A stretch of 24,684 bases of DNA, from contig NZ_AHMT02000003.1 in NCBI RefSeq assembly GCF_000243815.2, positions 1-24,684 of the forward strand, in the 5' to 3' direction. Origin of the DNA: Leptospira alexanderi serovar Manhao 3 str. L 60 (GTDB lineage: Bacteria > Spirochaetota > Leptospiria > Leptospirales > Leptospiraceae). This document shows positions 1 through 9,457 of this stretch, in pieces (the first letter of the stretch is position 1; each line of letters opens with the position of its first letter). The position numbers and the translations under genes are program-made. Under the pieces are notes generated by a model that worked only from the letters and a program-made list of their open reading frames with translations, was not told the DNA's origin and searched no databases.

Positions 1-270
1 CGCGGAAATTCTGCGGATTTCTTTCGTCCCGAATTTTTAAACGAGAAAGAAAGCGCAGGTTTCGGAATTGCAATGATTGATGAAGGTTTTTATTCCATCG
101 GTCTCAATCCGCTCGATTTACTTACAATCACTTCAGGTGCGAGAACAACGACCGTCTATATGAAGTATCCAATCACCGGTTTGAAAAATGGATTTCTAAT
201 CGAACTTTTTCAAGGACGACTAATTAACGTGAGCAGGGTCGTAAGAAAGTTTGGGCGAATAAGAAACTAA
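1..270 (+). CDS. C-terminal fragment of an unrecognised protein, cut by the window edge
   Basis: The frame is open from base 1 to a TAA at 268-270, giving 89 residues with no upstream stop, so the true start lies outside the window. The first Met in frame is at base 73, but coding-like sequence precedes it. The visible part mixes short hydrophobic and polar stretches (for example [15 protein letters not shown]) and has no motif I recognise. The last 14 residues are rich in Arg and Val and could be a frameshifted tail, because repeat-rich non-coding DNA starts straight after the stop. Function unknown. Confidence 0.45.
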   Translation, partial: RGNSADFFRPEFLNEKESAGFGIAMIDEGFYSIGLNPLDLLTITSGARTTTVYMKYPITGLKNGFLIELFQGRLINVSRVVRKFGRIRN

Positions 271-410
271 AGTGCAACGACTCCCTGAACTCAGGCGCAG
301 AGCTTTCCTGAACTCAGCAAACACCTTCCTATGGGTCGGTGTTTAGGTCGCTCTGCGGGTCGTCGTCGCAGCTCGCGAATTTCATAGATAAAATGGCTCG
401 CGACCGCGCT

Positions 411-447
411 TTAACTCAATGTTGCTGCCTACGATCGCAACATAATG
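411..447 (+). repeat. Hairpin repeat, copy 1
   Basis: TTAACTCA is followed by ATGTTGC, an 11-nt loop TGCCTACGATC and the perfect complement GCAACAT (stem arms 419-425 and 437-443). The layout matches the hairpin at 466-502 and the tandem repeat at 1684-1815, with different arm sequences. Confidence 0.65.
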
Positions 448-465
448 CTCCAATTCCTTCGGAAT

Positions 466-502
466 TTAACTCAATGTTTCTCCCTACGGGTCGAAACATA
501 TA
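466..502 (+). repeat. Hairpin repeat, copy 2
   Basis: TTAACTCA is followed by ATGTTTC, a loop TCCCTACGGGTC and the complement GAAACAT (arms 474-480 and 493-499). Against copy 1 the changed base in the left arm is matched by a compensating change in the right arm, so base pairing is kept. Confidence 0.65.
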
Positions 503-576
503 ATCGCTTTCGCATTTTGTTATACCGAACTCACGTTATTTATAATGTTGTCGTTGGAAAAATTAGGGCAATTTTA

Positions 577-1578
<1,002 letters not shown>

Positions 1579-1683
1579 TCGTCCGTTATTTCAACTCCGA
1601 ATCTTTTCATCAAGCTTCTTAACTCGGACTTGATCCGAACGAAACGAGAGATAAGCGAATGCGATTCTATGTTTCGACCTGAA

Positions 1684-1815
1684 TGCCGATCCATAGAGAG
1701 GCATTCGCTGAGTTAATTAATGCCGATCCATAGAGAGGCATTCGCTGAGTTAATTAATGCCGATCCATAGAGAGGCATTCGCTGAGTTAATTAATGCCGA
1801 TCCATAGAGAGGCAT
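1684..1815. repeat. 37-bp tandem repeat, about 3.6 copies (VNTR-like)
   Basis: Three identical 37-bp units begin at 1684, 1721 and 1758, and a partial fourth covers 1795-1815. Each unit contains ATGCC and GGCAT as inverted arms around GATCCATAGAGA, then TCGCTGAGTTAATTA. Read on the minus strand the order is TTAACTCA, then the hairpin, the same order as the hairpins at 411 and 466. Identical units suggest recent slippage or unequal exchange. Tandem repeats of this size in Leptospira are commonly polymorphic between strains. Confidence 0.9.
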
Positions 1816-1819
1816 AACG

Positions 1820-2119
<300 letters not shown>

Positions 2120-2417
2120 GGTGATGATTTTATAGGGATCAGTAGTAGTTCCTACATTTTGAGCCGGGTTCTTAGCCGCTTTCACTTGCAACTTTTTTAT
2201 GCTATGTGTTTGGTTGTTTCGAAAAGCTATTCTGCTGAAACATTGCGTAATGTCGGACTTCAAGTAAAATGAAACGGATTTTCGATTCTTCTATCGATCA
2301 TTTCAAAAAGAAGGAGCTTTGGTTTCATTGGTAAGAGTTTGTTTTAGGGTTATGCGTTAGATGTTACTGCCTTGCCTAAGGGACGTTTCCTTTTTTTCGA
2401 CTTAAAAAAAGGGAAAA

Positions 2418-2552
2418 ATGTACGAGAAAGAAAAGTTAAAACAGCTACGAGACGAATCCATTCGTCAATTGCGAAGGTTCAGCGAACCATTGAAACGGCA
2501 AATCGTGTTGGATATAGAAGCCAAAGTGACGACGATAGGTCGAGGTGAGTAG
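2418..2552 (+). CDS. Small 44-aa ORF, possible N-terminal gene remnant
   Basis: ATG at 2418 follows an AAAGGG purine run at suitable spacing. The product is short and strongly charged (MYEKEKLKQLRDESIRQL...), ends GRGE and stops at TAG 2550-2552. The upstream CCTTTTTTT...AAAAAAAGG (about 2389-2412) can form a 9-bp hairpin next to the ribosome-binding site. The ORF overlaps antisense to the end of the phosphatase relic at 2465-2787, so at most one of the two is a real coding sequence there. It could be the start of a gene broken by a rearrangement. Family not recognised. Confidence 0.35.
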   Translation: MYEKEKLKQLRDESIRQLRRFSEPLKRQIVLDIEAKVTTIGRGE

Positions 2553-2787
2553 AGAATATTCAGTAACGAGAAATTCGATTTACGAGCGGATTTGTTCGTA
2601 TTCTCGCTCATTAGGGATCTGATGGCTTCCGAAAATTTATGTTTTTCTAATATGTTTTTTTCTCCATTTCGCACTTTGAACAAGCCGTCCGAATAAAAAA
2701 GAATCCTATCTCCAATAAATTTATTGTTTGGTCCGAAAAATGATTCCCTGTGAAAAAAGGATTGAAAGGGGACTTGAAGTCCCCTTT
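2465..2787 (-). pseudogene. C-terminal relic of a SpoIIE/PP2C-type phosphatase
   Basis: Minus-strand translation upstream of the first possible start reads FFGPNNKF, then IGDRILFYSDGLFKVRNGEK. This matches the closing metal-binding motif (GD-hydrophobic-Y-S/T-D-G-L) of SpoIIE/RsbU-type serine phosphatases. The frame is closed by a TAA just before 2787, so the catalytic domain upstream is gone and no start codon serves the motif. The tail from about 2552 down to 2465 is antisense to the 44-aa ORF and may not be original sequence. Known members dephosphorylate anti-sigma-factor antagonists; this fragment cannot. Confidence 0.55.
2765..2787 (-). terminator. Strong hairpin, likely terminator for the FadL-type gene
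   Basis: AAAGGGGACT (2765-2774), a TGA loop and AGTCCCCTTT (2778-2787) form a perfect 10-bp stem. Read on the minus strand it is followed after four bases by a run of six T. It lies 160 bp beyond the stop of the minus-strand transporter gene. Confidence 0.55.
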
Positions 2788-2946
2788 AGATTAAAGTTTC
2801 GGTTGCTTAGGGTACGGATAACAAAACTCGAAATTTTTCAGGATCGCAATCCATAGGCTGAATTTTCAAAACCGAGTTTTGCAAATATTTTAGATATTTC
2901 TAATGATCCGATCGAAAGTAACGCCCGCGATTTACTCGGAAAAAAA

Positions 2947-4371
2947 TTATTCAAATGCTTTTGTCGCTCCGATATTGACCGCGAGAATGCTGGATTCTCC
3001 GCTGTAAGAATATCCGGCGGAATTGAATTGAGTAGGCCCGGTTTTGATAGAGTGAGAAAGATCCCAGTCCGTGCCCTTTCCTCCGGCGATATGATTTTTT
3101 GGTCCATTGTAGCTGATTCCCAGATCCAAACTCCATTTATCAAATAGATAACTCAAACCTCCCGCGAATACGTGATTGAGGGAAAAAAATCCGCCCGTGG
3201 TTCCGCCTAGTCCGTTGCTTTTGATCGCGAGAGTGTTATAGGAATAACCCAATCGATACACCCAAGATTCGCTGAGCTTGTGTTCTAACCCGATTAAAAA
3301 ACCGCCTTGGTTTCTAAAATTGAGATGAGCGTCCGCGTCCGCGATATTTCCAAGAGGAGTGGGGAGCCAAGGATCTTCGAGTTTCTGATTTGCCTTTTTC
3401 AGGTAGGAGCCGTAATTCGTGTAGATCAAATCCACCGCTATTTTAAAGTTTTCAGGACCATAAGCAAATCCTAATGAATGTTTTTCAGGAAGATCGAAGT
3501 TATAGGAAACGCCGGATCTTCTGTAATAGTTGGGGTCGTTCAAACCGATTTGATAACTTCCGTTGAGAGGGATGGAAGAATGGGCCTGATACGAATAGGC
3601 GATTCTAAAACGATCGGTGACCGCGTAGTTAGCGCCCACGACGCCGCCGATGGAAAACGCTTTTTTACTGCTTTCGTAATAATATCCTTGTCCGGGAATT
3701 TCTATAGAGCCTGTGATATCGTAGTATTTCTGATTGAGCTTTTGAGTTCCGTATACAGCTTCGATGCTCGCACCCAAGGAAAGATTACCGAAACGAATCG
3801 AGATTCCGTTCACGAGCTTTACGACTGCAAACTGATTGGAATTGGTTTCTTTGATTTGTTTGAAATCACCGATCGGACCCGGAATGTTGATTCCCGCCCA
3901 TTGATTGAGAGACTGGCCGTTCGGAGTATTTCGAGTGATTTGATCCACGCCTCCGATCGCACCGCCGGGAATGTAGAAAGCGACACCATAATCAACGGAT
4001 TCTGTAACCGGAAGTTTGAGAGCGATGTAAGGAGCGGGGGCGTTGACCTTGCTCTTTTTATCGTTGGCGTAAACGTAATCCGAATTGGAATCCAGAAACT
4101 GATCCTGGTACCGATTGAAGATCGTAGAATTGCCCAAACCGAATTCGATTTTTTTTCCTTTTGTCAAGGAAAGGTTGGCCGGATTTAAAGCGACATCGAC
4201 CGGAGAACCGCCCAAGGCAGTGTTTGTTCCGGCTAAAGCCTCGTATCTCGCGTTAATCGCATTCCGGGTCAAACCGTCCACGGCCAAGAGAGAATCCGCC
4301 GTGCTGAGACCGAGTAATACCAGAACGCCCGAAGACAAAACCCGGGCCCATATTTCATTTTTTGAAACCAT
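2947..4371 (-). CDS. OmpP1/FadL/TodX-family outer-membrane transporter
   Basis: 474 aa from the ATG at 4371. I prefer this start because it is preceded by AGGA at suitable spacing and yields a standard signal peptide: a short charged N terminus, hydrophobic VLSSGVLVLLGLS, then a likely cleavage region ending in LLAVDG. A further in-frame Met at 4428 lies 19 codons upstream and inside the palindrome-flanked leader. The mature part starts with GLTRNAINARYEALAGTNTA and carries ALNPANLSL, the NPA-containing N-terminal region typical of FadL relatives. It is followed by many alternating beta-strand segments rich in Y, G and N, as in a 14-strand barrel. FadL proteins carry long-chain fatty acids or other hydrophobic molecules across the outer membrane. 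Substrate not determined. Confidence 0.85.
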   Translation of the reverse strand: MVSKNEIWARVLSSGVLVLLGLSTADSLLAVDGLTRNAINARYEALAGTNTALGGSPVDVALNPANLSLTKGKKIEFGLGNSTIFNRYQDQFLDSNSDYVYANDKKSKVNAPAPYIALKLPVTESVDYGVAFYIPGGAIGGVDQITRNTPNGQSLNQWAGINIPGPIGDFKQIKETNSNQFAVVKLVNGISIRFGNLSLGASIEAVYGTQKLNQKYYDITGSIEIPGQGYYYESSKKAFSIGGVVGANYAVTDRFRIAYSYQAHSSIPLNGSYQIGLNDPNYYRRSGVSYNFDLPEKHSLGFAYGPENFKIAVDLIYTNYGSYLKKANQKLEDPWLPTPLGNIADADAHLNFRNQGGFLIGLEHKLSESWVYRLGYSYNTLAIKSNGLGGTTGGFFSLNHVFAGGLSYLFDKWSLDLGISYNGPKNHIAGGKGTDWDLSHSIKTGPTQFNSAGYSYSGESSILAVNIGATKAFE

Positions 4372-4428
4372 AACAAATATCCTAAGGAAAGATTGGTTCA
4401 AACGTTTCTCAAAATGAAAAAACTTCAA

Positions 4429-4460
4429 CCAAAATAACGGATTTAAATCTGTTATTTTGG
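4429..4460. promoter_or_regulatory. 32-bp near-perfect palindrome upstream of the FadL-type gene
   Basis: CCAAAATAAC and GTTATTTTGG are perfect outer arms. The inner GATTTAAATC is itself palindromic, with a single unmatched pair between the blocks. Its centre is about 75 bp upstream of the preferred ATG at 4371. A symmetrical site of this size at a promoter is what TetR- or FadR-type dimers bind, but a transcript-end hairpin is an alternative. No T-run follows directly on either strand. Confidence 0.5.
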
Positions 4461-4602
4461 ATTTTCAGTCAAAAAATATAGCATCGCTGTACAAAAATAG
4501 CAGATTTTTGCGTAGATCCTTTCCAGGTAGGAGCTCACGTTCCGCAAATCCAGAATGTCCGTTTATCAACCAACCTCAATCGGATCTATTTTGGAACGTA
4601 TT

Positions 4603-4791
4603 TCAACGGGCAGAAGTTTTGAATTTGAGAATTTTTCTGCTTTCGATCTCATCTTCTTTGAGCTGAGAGATCAAATTCTCCACACCGGAAAATTTGATCT
4701 CGTCCCGAATTCTATTTACTTCATTAAGAAGCAACTCCTTTGTTGAAATGAATGCCTTACTCGTTTTAGGTATGAACTTTTGGTAAAATGT
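4603..4791 (-). pseudogene. Open frame without a start, possible gene remnant
   Basis: A 62-residue open frame runs between stops at 4792-4794 and 4603-4605 and has no ATG, GTG or TTG near its beginning. Its composition is protein-like (charged helix segments such as LLLNEVNRIRDEIKFSGVEN). No family is recognised. It lies among IS remnants and may be part of a decayed gene. Confidence 0.25.
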
Positions 4792-4859
4792 CTACCGAGA
4801 CTTTCCGAAATATCGACAAGCATCCGATATATTTATCTTAATATTCAGTTTCTCTAAAG

Positions 4860-5036
4860 TTATTCCGGCTTCAAGATGACCATAGTTTTTTTTAGATCTA
4901 TCTTTAAATCTCTCTCCGCGATTAAACTCTTGTAAAGAACATTCTCTATCGTCACATGCGATAACGCTTTTTCAAGTTCTCGTATCCTTTTCTCTGCCTC
5001 TTTGAGCGGGTTCAATTTTCTCCGTTTCCACTCTCG
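4860..5036 (-). pseudogene. C-terminal remnant of an IS3-type transposase orfA
   Basis: The minus frame between stops reads a basic start ([17 protein letters not shown]), then a leucine-zipper-like helix [20 protein letters not shown] and a lysine-rich end, stopping at TAA 4860-4862. The zipper with the TIEN pattern resembles the end of OrfA in IS3-group elements. There is no start codon and no HTH part. The separate plus-strand piece at 5094 resembles an OrfA N terminus, so this area is a graveyard of IS fragments. Confidence 0.45.
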
Positions 5037-5093
5037 CTATGAACCTCCCTCGAATGAGTGGACACGGACGTGCAAAAGCAAAAGGATAAAAGC

Positions 5094-5162
5094 ATGGCGC
5101 GTAAATCACAATACGATGAAGAATTCAAGAAGAACACGATTGAACTACTGATCTCTACATAA
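5094..5162 (+). pseudogene. N-terminal remnant of an IS3-type transposase orfA
   Basis: ATG at 5094, preceded by AAAAGGATAAAAGC, opens MARKSQYDEEFKKNTIELLI and stops after 22 residues. The R-x-Q/K-Y-D-E-E-F-K pattern is the classic start of the HTH region of IS3-family OrfA. The rest of the element is absent: the following sequence leads within 80 bp into an ISXO2-like transposase. Confidence 0.55.
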
Positions 5163-5238
5163 AGGAATACCGCCAATTTTAGCACAAATCCCCGTTTAGA
5201 CGCAGAATTTTGGACACTCTATTATGTAGGGATGAGTA

Positions 5239-6164
<926 letters not shown>

Positions 6165-6168
<4 letters not shown>

Positions 6169-6482
6169 AGAAAAAGAGTCGTATTCTGAAATACAGGTTT
6201 CGAGCAGAGGATTTCTACAAGATTTTAAAATCTCAAAAAGGGAAGTGTTTTCTTACTGGAAGGGATGTTTATCCGGTAGATGCGCTCAATGAACACATTC
6301 TTCCTTTACGTAAAGGAGGTGAGCATGAGTTCAAGAATATCTGTCTTGTGATTTCTCCCTTAGCCAAGCTGAAACGATACTTTACGGAAGAGGAAATTGT
6401 TCACATGGCTGCTGATATTCTCAAATTCAAGGGAGAGAAATATGGATACACTCTTGAACGACCAAATGGAAGAAGAAAGTAA
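6165..6482 (+). CDS. HNH-like endonuclease, degenerate
   Basis: 105 aa, starting at the ATG of an ATGA overlap with the preceding gene. The core is CFLTGRD at residues 28-34, then [19 protein letters not shown] with His44, His54 and Asn58 in the H-N-H spacing, and a trailing LAKLKR. Full HNH proteins of this type carry two CxxC pairs; only Cys28 and Cys60 remain, so zinc binding may be lost while the catalytic HNH is kept. The small size and coupling to a transposase-like gene suggest a passenger or accessory nuclease of a mobile unit. The family call is fairly sure, activity is not. Confidence 0.65.
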
Positions 6483-7086
6483 GGTTTTTCCAAGATGGTT
6501 AGCTCAGACCTTATCTCAGAATCTCAATATTAAATATGAATATTTCCTCCGAGAAAGAAGAAAACCTGATGTTTGGGTTTCTTGGGGTAAAGCAGCAGAA
6601 AACTCTTGTAAGAGTCTTCTTACATTCATAACCCAATTTAGGTATATTAAGATTGAGAAAGATCCTCATTGGAAATTTAGGGCAATGGATTCTGCAAACT
6701 TGATTAACAAAGTAGCGAGGAATTTAACGGGTGATGGAAGAGTTGAGTTTATCGCAGAGTCCCTGAATCAATTTTCTAAGAAGAAAGAACTTTACGATCC
6801 AATCAGTCCTGTTCAGTTAAGAATGGTTCATTTAGAAACAAACCGGTTAAATTGTTATACTCGGGATTTGATACCTTCGTTTCTACAAACTTTTCCAAAG
6901 AACTGGACTGCCGCTGCGCGCAGGAACTATTTGAGGATGTTGAGGACTGATTTCATGAATCCAGAGCGTGAGTTTTCAAGCTGGGACTTGTGTTTCAGAA
7001 ATAATAGGGCTAAGTTACACAGATTTGAAACGGACCTTTGGGCTCGTTGTTTTGAGAAGAATCGGAAGAGATTGGAGAGGATTTAG
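6442..7086 (+). CDS. Unknown protein encoded by the third gene of the coupled block
   Basis: 214 aa from the ATG at 6442, chosen because GGGAGAG sits just upstream; the frame could extend 15 codons further back to 6397. It overlaps the HNH-like gene by 41 bp, which implies translational coupling. The protein is basic and tryptophan-rich (KPDVWVSWGKAAENS, PHWKFRAM, PKNWTAAARRNYL). Its C-terminal 60 residues are dense in Arg, Phe and Trp, suggesting nucleic-acid contact. No named family is recognised. Confidence 0.6.
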   Translation: MDTLLNDQMEEESKVFPRWLAQTLSQNLNIKYEYFLRERRKPDVWVSWGKAAENSCKSLLTFITQFRYIKIEKDPHWKFRAMDSANLINKVARNLTGDGRVEFIAESLNQFSKKKELYDPISPVQLRMVHLETNRLNCYTRDLIPSFLQTFPKNWTAAARRNYLRMLRTDFMNPEREFSSWDLCFRNNRAKLHRFETDLWARCFEKNRKRLERI

Positions 7087-7130
7087 CTGGAGGATAACCT
7101 ATTTTCTACAAGGTTGAAACTCATTGGTTT

Positions 7131-7158
7131 TTAATCTGTCCGAAAGCGGATAATGAGT
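7131..7158 (+). repeat. 28-bp direct repeat, copy 1 (IS-end-like)
   Basis: Its core TCTGTCCGAAAGCGGATA is identical to the repeat at 9366-9393 over all 28 bp. It lies 45 bp after the stop of the preceding gene block. Looser similarity extends upstream (CTACAAGGT and CTCATTGG here, CTACAAGGT and CTCATGG at the other copy). Related inverted copies occur at 18161-18206. Confidence 0.8.
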
Positions 7159-7600
7159 CCTATTAAAACAAACGAACGCTTTTTAACGACAAACAATTTG
7201 ACACATTTTGGTCAGATTTTTACCTTGAAATGAACTTTCAAATGGTCGATGCGGAATGTTGAATTCGAAAAGAAAGCCTTATTTTCAATCGCAAGGATTA
7301 ACGTTAAAATACTTGCGTCTTTGGGAAATGTTTGCTCGTCCCTCAACTCTCAAACCCTGGTAGCCAATGATAAATTGATGAAAGATATAGTTCATCCAAA
7401 CGCTAACGGACTTACAGCTTGGGTTGACATCTTCCGAAAGCTCCCAGTGATCTCATCTCCGCCACGAATAATGGAGGAAAAATGCAAGCAGAAGTGAATC
7501 GGGGCTTTTAACCGATTGGCATTTGATACTGCTTTGTTTTCTGTTTAAGGTTTGTCATTTGTGAAAATGTTTTCTATCTATTTTTTAAACCATTGCTAAT
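7159..7600 (+). other. Spacer with a possible promoter and a doubtful ORF
   Basis: TTGACA at 7198-7203 followed after 17 bp by TACCTT could be a promoter pointing to the right. An 82-codon frame at 7249-7497 contains IVHPNANGL, faintly like the C-terminal HPN block of GDSL/SGNH hydrolases. It has no good ribosome-binding site and no preceding domain, so at best it is a remnant. Nothing else is recognised. Confidence 0.3.
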
Positions 7601-9331
7601 ATGCAACCAAAACCATATAGTAATACTGATACAGCCGAAACAGAATCAATTACGATTTTTAGAAGTAAGCTAGATCATAGATATATCAAAATAGATTTAA
7701 AAGAAAGGGATAAATATCCTAATATTGATGGTTACTTGGAGATAGTAAATGAAAAACAAATTCCCATAGGGAAACTTGAACTCCAGGTTAAAACAATTCA
7801 AAATGATCCATATTATTATATTGACTCTTCATCTTTAGGTTACGTGAAGCATGTTGCTACCCTACCTGTATTACTAATTTTAGTAAATCGACAAGAGTCA
7901 AAAGTTTATTGGTTACAATTAATTGATGAGATTGGAATTAAAACCGAAGGTGGGAACTATAAGATTGTTCTCAATGATATAAATACAATTACTGACTCAT
8001 CAGATCATATTCAAGTTTGGACAAATATTTCTAAAGATTATAAAAGAAGGGTTGTTAACTACCCTCTTTTAGAAGATCTAATAAAAGCCAATCTAGGCAC
8101 AATACCAATCGAAAATATTGGCAAAAATAAACTTATCTATCTTCAAAAGTTTATTGATTATATCAACACATATTTAGATAGAGAATTCAAGGTAGTTAAA
8201 GAAATTATTTTCCCAAGAATTTGGAAGTTAGGGATCGCGATAGAGTCATTTGATGGAAACCTTTCTATTGGTCTGTATGGCATCCAATTTGGCGAAGCCG
8301 ATTCAACACTAATAAAATCTTTAAAAAGAAATGAGTTTAAAGGAATCCCAAGTGGAAAGTTTAAAAGTATTTTTTATACTTTTAAACACCCAGAAAATCC
8401 AGAAGAACTAGCAAATTCAAAACTTAAAGATTTCTTCAATCAAGCACTCAAAATTGAAGCCTTCCCCTTAGGCATAAAGGAAGTTACTAATGAATATCTT
8501 GCATCGGTTGTAGATCAATACCATTTTGCTTTTGGATTCCCTGAGAAACTGAATGAATATAAAGTATCCGAAATTCAATATGGCATTAATAATTATTTAT
8601 TTAATTGGACGTATCTTGCATATTCAAAAATAAACTATCCCACTCATCTCGATTATATTGACATAAGCATAGTCTCAGTTTTTACGGATGAATTTTCAAA
8701 GAAAAAAATTATAGAAGAAGTAAAGTCAACCAGCCCTAAATACGCACCTTATAATTTCTACACAAAAGATTTTTCAATTTTCCATTTATTAGAAGCACTT
8801 GATATTTTACAAAGCGAAAACATTGAAATTGTTCGAAACATTACACCTACGCCAGATTCAGATAGGCTCAGAGATGTGCAGAGTAATTTGATTTATTATG
8901 CATATACTGAAGAAGAAATAGAAACAAAAATAAAAAGTCAATTCGTTCAAGCAAATTATTACTTTGAGGAATATGTTCGAAAATATGGCTTACCTCAACA
9001 ATTTATTGAATCCAAAGAAAAATTAGTAACTTTAATTTCTCCAATAATAAAATTGAACGATGACTTTCCTTTTGTTGGGGTTTATCAACTTATTGTTGAA
9101 CCAGAAGCGCAACTTGAAATTCCAAAGTATAAGTTTGTTAAGATTACTGAAGATGATATTGAAATGGCTCTAAAAGAATCTAGAAAAATTGAATTAGATG
9201 GCGTTTTATATAAAATTCATGCATACGGCTGGACCGTTGATATCCCAATTTTTAATCCTATGCCCATTCGTTCTTTCATCTTAGAGAAACTAAAAGAAGC
9301 TTCGGAAAAATACTTTAAGGGACTCGTATAA
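7601..9331 (+). CDS. DUF4365-domain protein, candidate defence-associated nuclease
   Basis: 576 aa. The N-terminal 110 residues fit DUF4365: NIDGYLEI with Asp43, then KLELQVKT with Glu60, Gln62 and Lys64, and later LPVLLILVN and VYWLQLID. The D...ExQxK arrangement is the catalytic pattern of PD-(D/E)xK-type nucleases, to which DUF4365 is related. The remaining 460 residues are mostly mixed alpha/beta with no motif I can name. Codon use is very AT-rich compared with the hydrolase and porin to the left, which points to transfer. It stands alone between two exact 28-bp repeats. Anti-phage or DNA-processing activity is inferred from the family, not shown. The start at 7601 lacks a clear ribosome-binding site. 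Confidence 0.75.
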   Translation: MQPKPYSNTDTAETESITIFRSKLDHRYIKIDLKERDKYPNIDGYLEIVNEKQIPIGKLELQVKTIQNDPYYYIDSSSLGYVKHVATLPVLLILVNRQESKVYWLQLIDEIGIKTEGGNYKIVLNDINTITDSSDHIQVWTNISKDYKRRVVNYPLLEDLIKANLGTIPIENIGKNKLIYLQKFIDYINTYLDREFKVVKEIIFPRIWKLGIAIESFDGNLSIGLYGIQFGEADSTLIKSLKRNEFKGIPSGKFKSIFYTFKHPENPEELANSKLKDFFNQALKIEAFPLGIKEVTNEYLASVVDQYHFAFGFPEKLNEYKVSEIQYGINNYLFNWTYLAYSKINYPTHLDYIDISIVSVFTDEFSKKKIIEEVKSTSPKYAPYNFYTKDFSIFHLLEALDILQSENIEIVRNITPTPDSDRLRDVQSNLIYYAYTEEEIETKIKSQFVQANYYFEEYVRKYGLPQQFIESKEKLVTLISPIIKLNDDFPFVGVYQLIVEPEAQLEIPKYKFVKITEDDIEMALKESRKIELDGVLYKIHAYGWTVDIPIFNPMPIRSFILEKLKEASEKYFKGLV

Positions 9332-9365
9332 CCTACAAGGTCCCTCTCATGGCATCAGTAAATCC

Positions 9366-9393
9366 TTAATCTGTCCGAAAGCGGATAATGAGT
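9366..9393 (+). repeat. 28-bp direct repeat, copy 2 (IS-end-like)
   Basis: Identical to 7131-7158 and 35 bp after the stop of the DUF4365 gene. With the preceding bases (AATCCTTA) it resembles, with a few differences, the reverse complement of 18189-18217. Its position after each gene unit suggests a shared element end. Confidence 0.8.
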
Positions 9394-9449
9394 TTAGCCT
9401 CCGATCCTTAAGGAAACGTTTTGATTCATTCACAGAGGCATTTCCAAAA

Positions 9450-9457
9450 TTTATATT
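9450..9457. repeat. 8-bp target-site duplication, left
   Basis: TTTATATT directly abuts the left inverted repeat of the IS256-family element, and the same eight bases follow its right end at 10821-10828. Confidence 0.9.

Larger units (their letters stand above)
372..538. repeat. Copy of a MITE-like repeat carrying two inserted hairpins
   Basis: This stretch matches, in reverse complement, the 145-bp element at 18358-18502. Shared blocks include CGCGAATTTCATAG, CTCGCGACCGCGCTT, CTCCAATTCCTTCGGAATT, ATCGCTTTCGCATT and the terminal CGAACTCACGTTA. Relative to the other copy it carries two extra segments of about 35 bp (near 411-447 and 466-502), each a hairpin preceded by TTAACTCA. The left terminal repeat seen in the other copy is missing here, so this copy is truncated on that side. 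No coding potential is seen. Confidence 0.65.

Noticed and set aside
1684..1815. CRISPR array
   Set aside because: The units are contiguous and identical with no variable spacers, and no cas gene is present.
3478..4188. 236-codon plus-strand frame
   Set aside because: It lies wholly antisense to the FadL-type gene, which has a signal peptide and family motifs.
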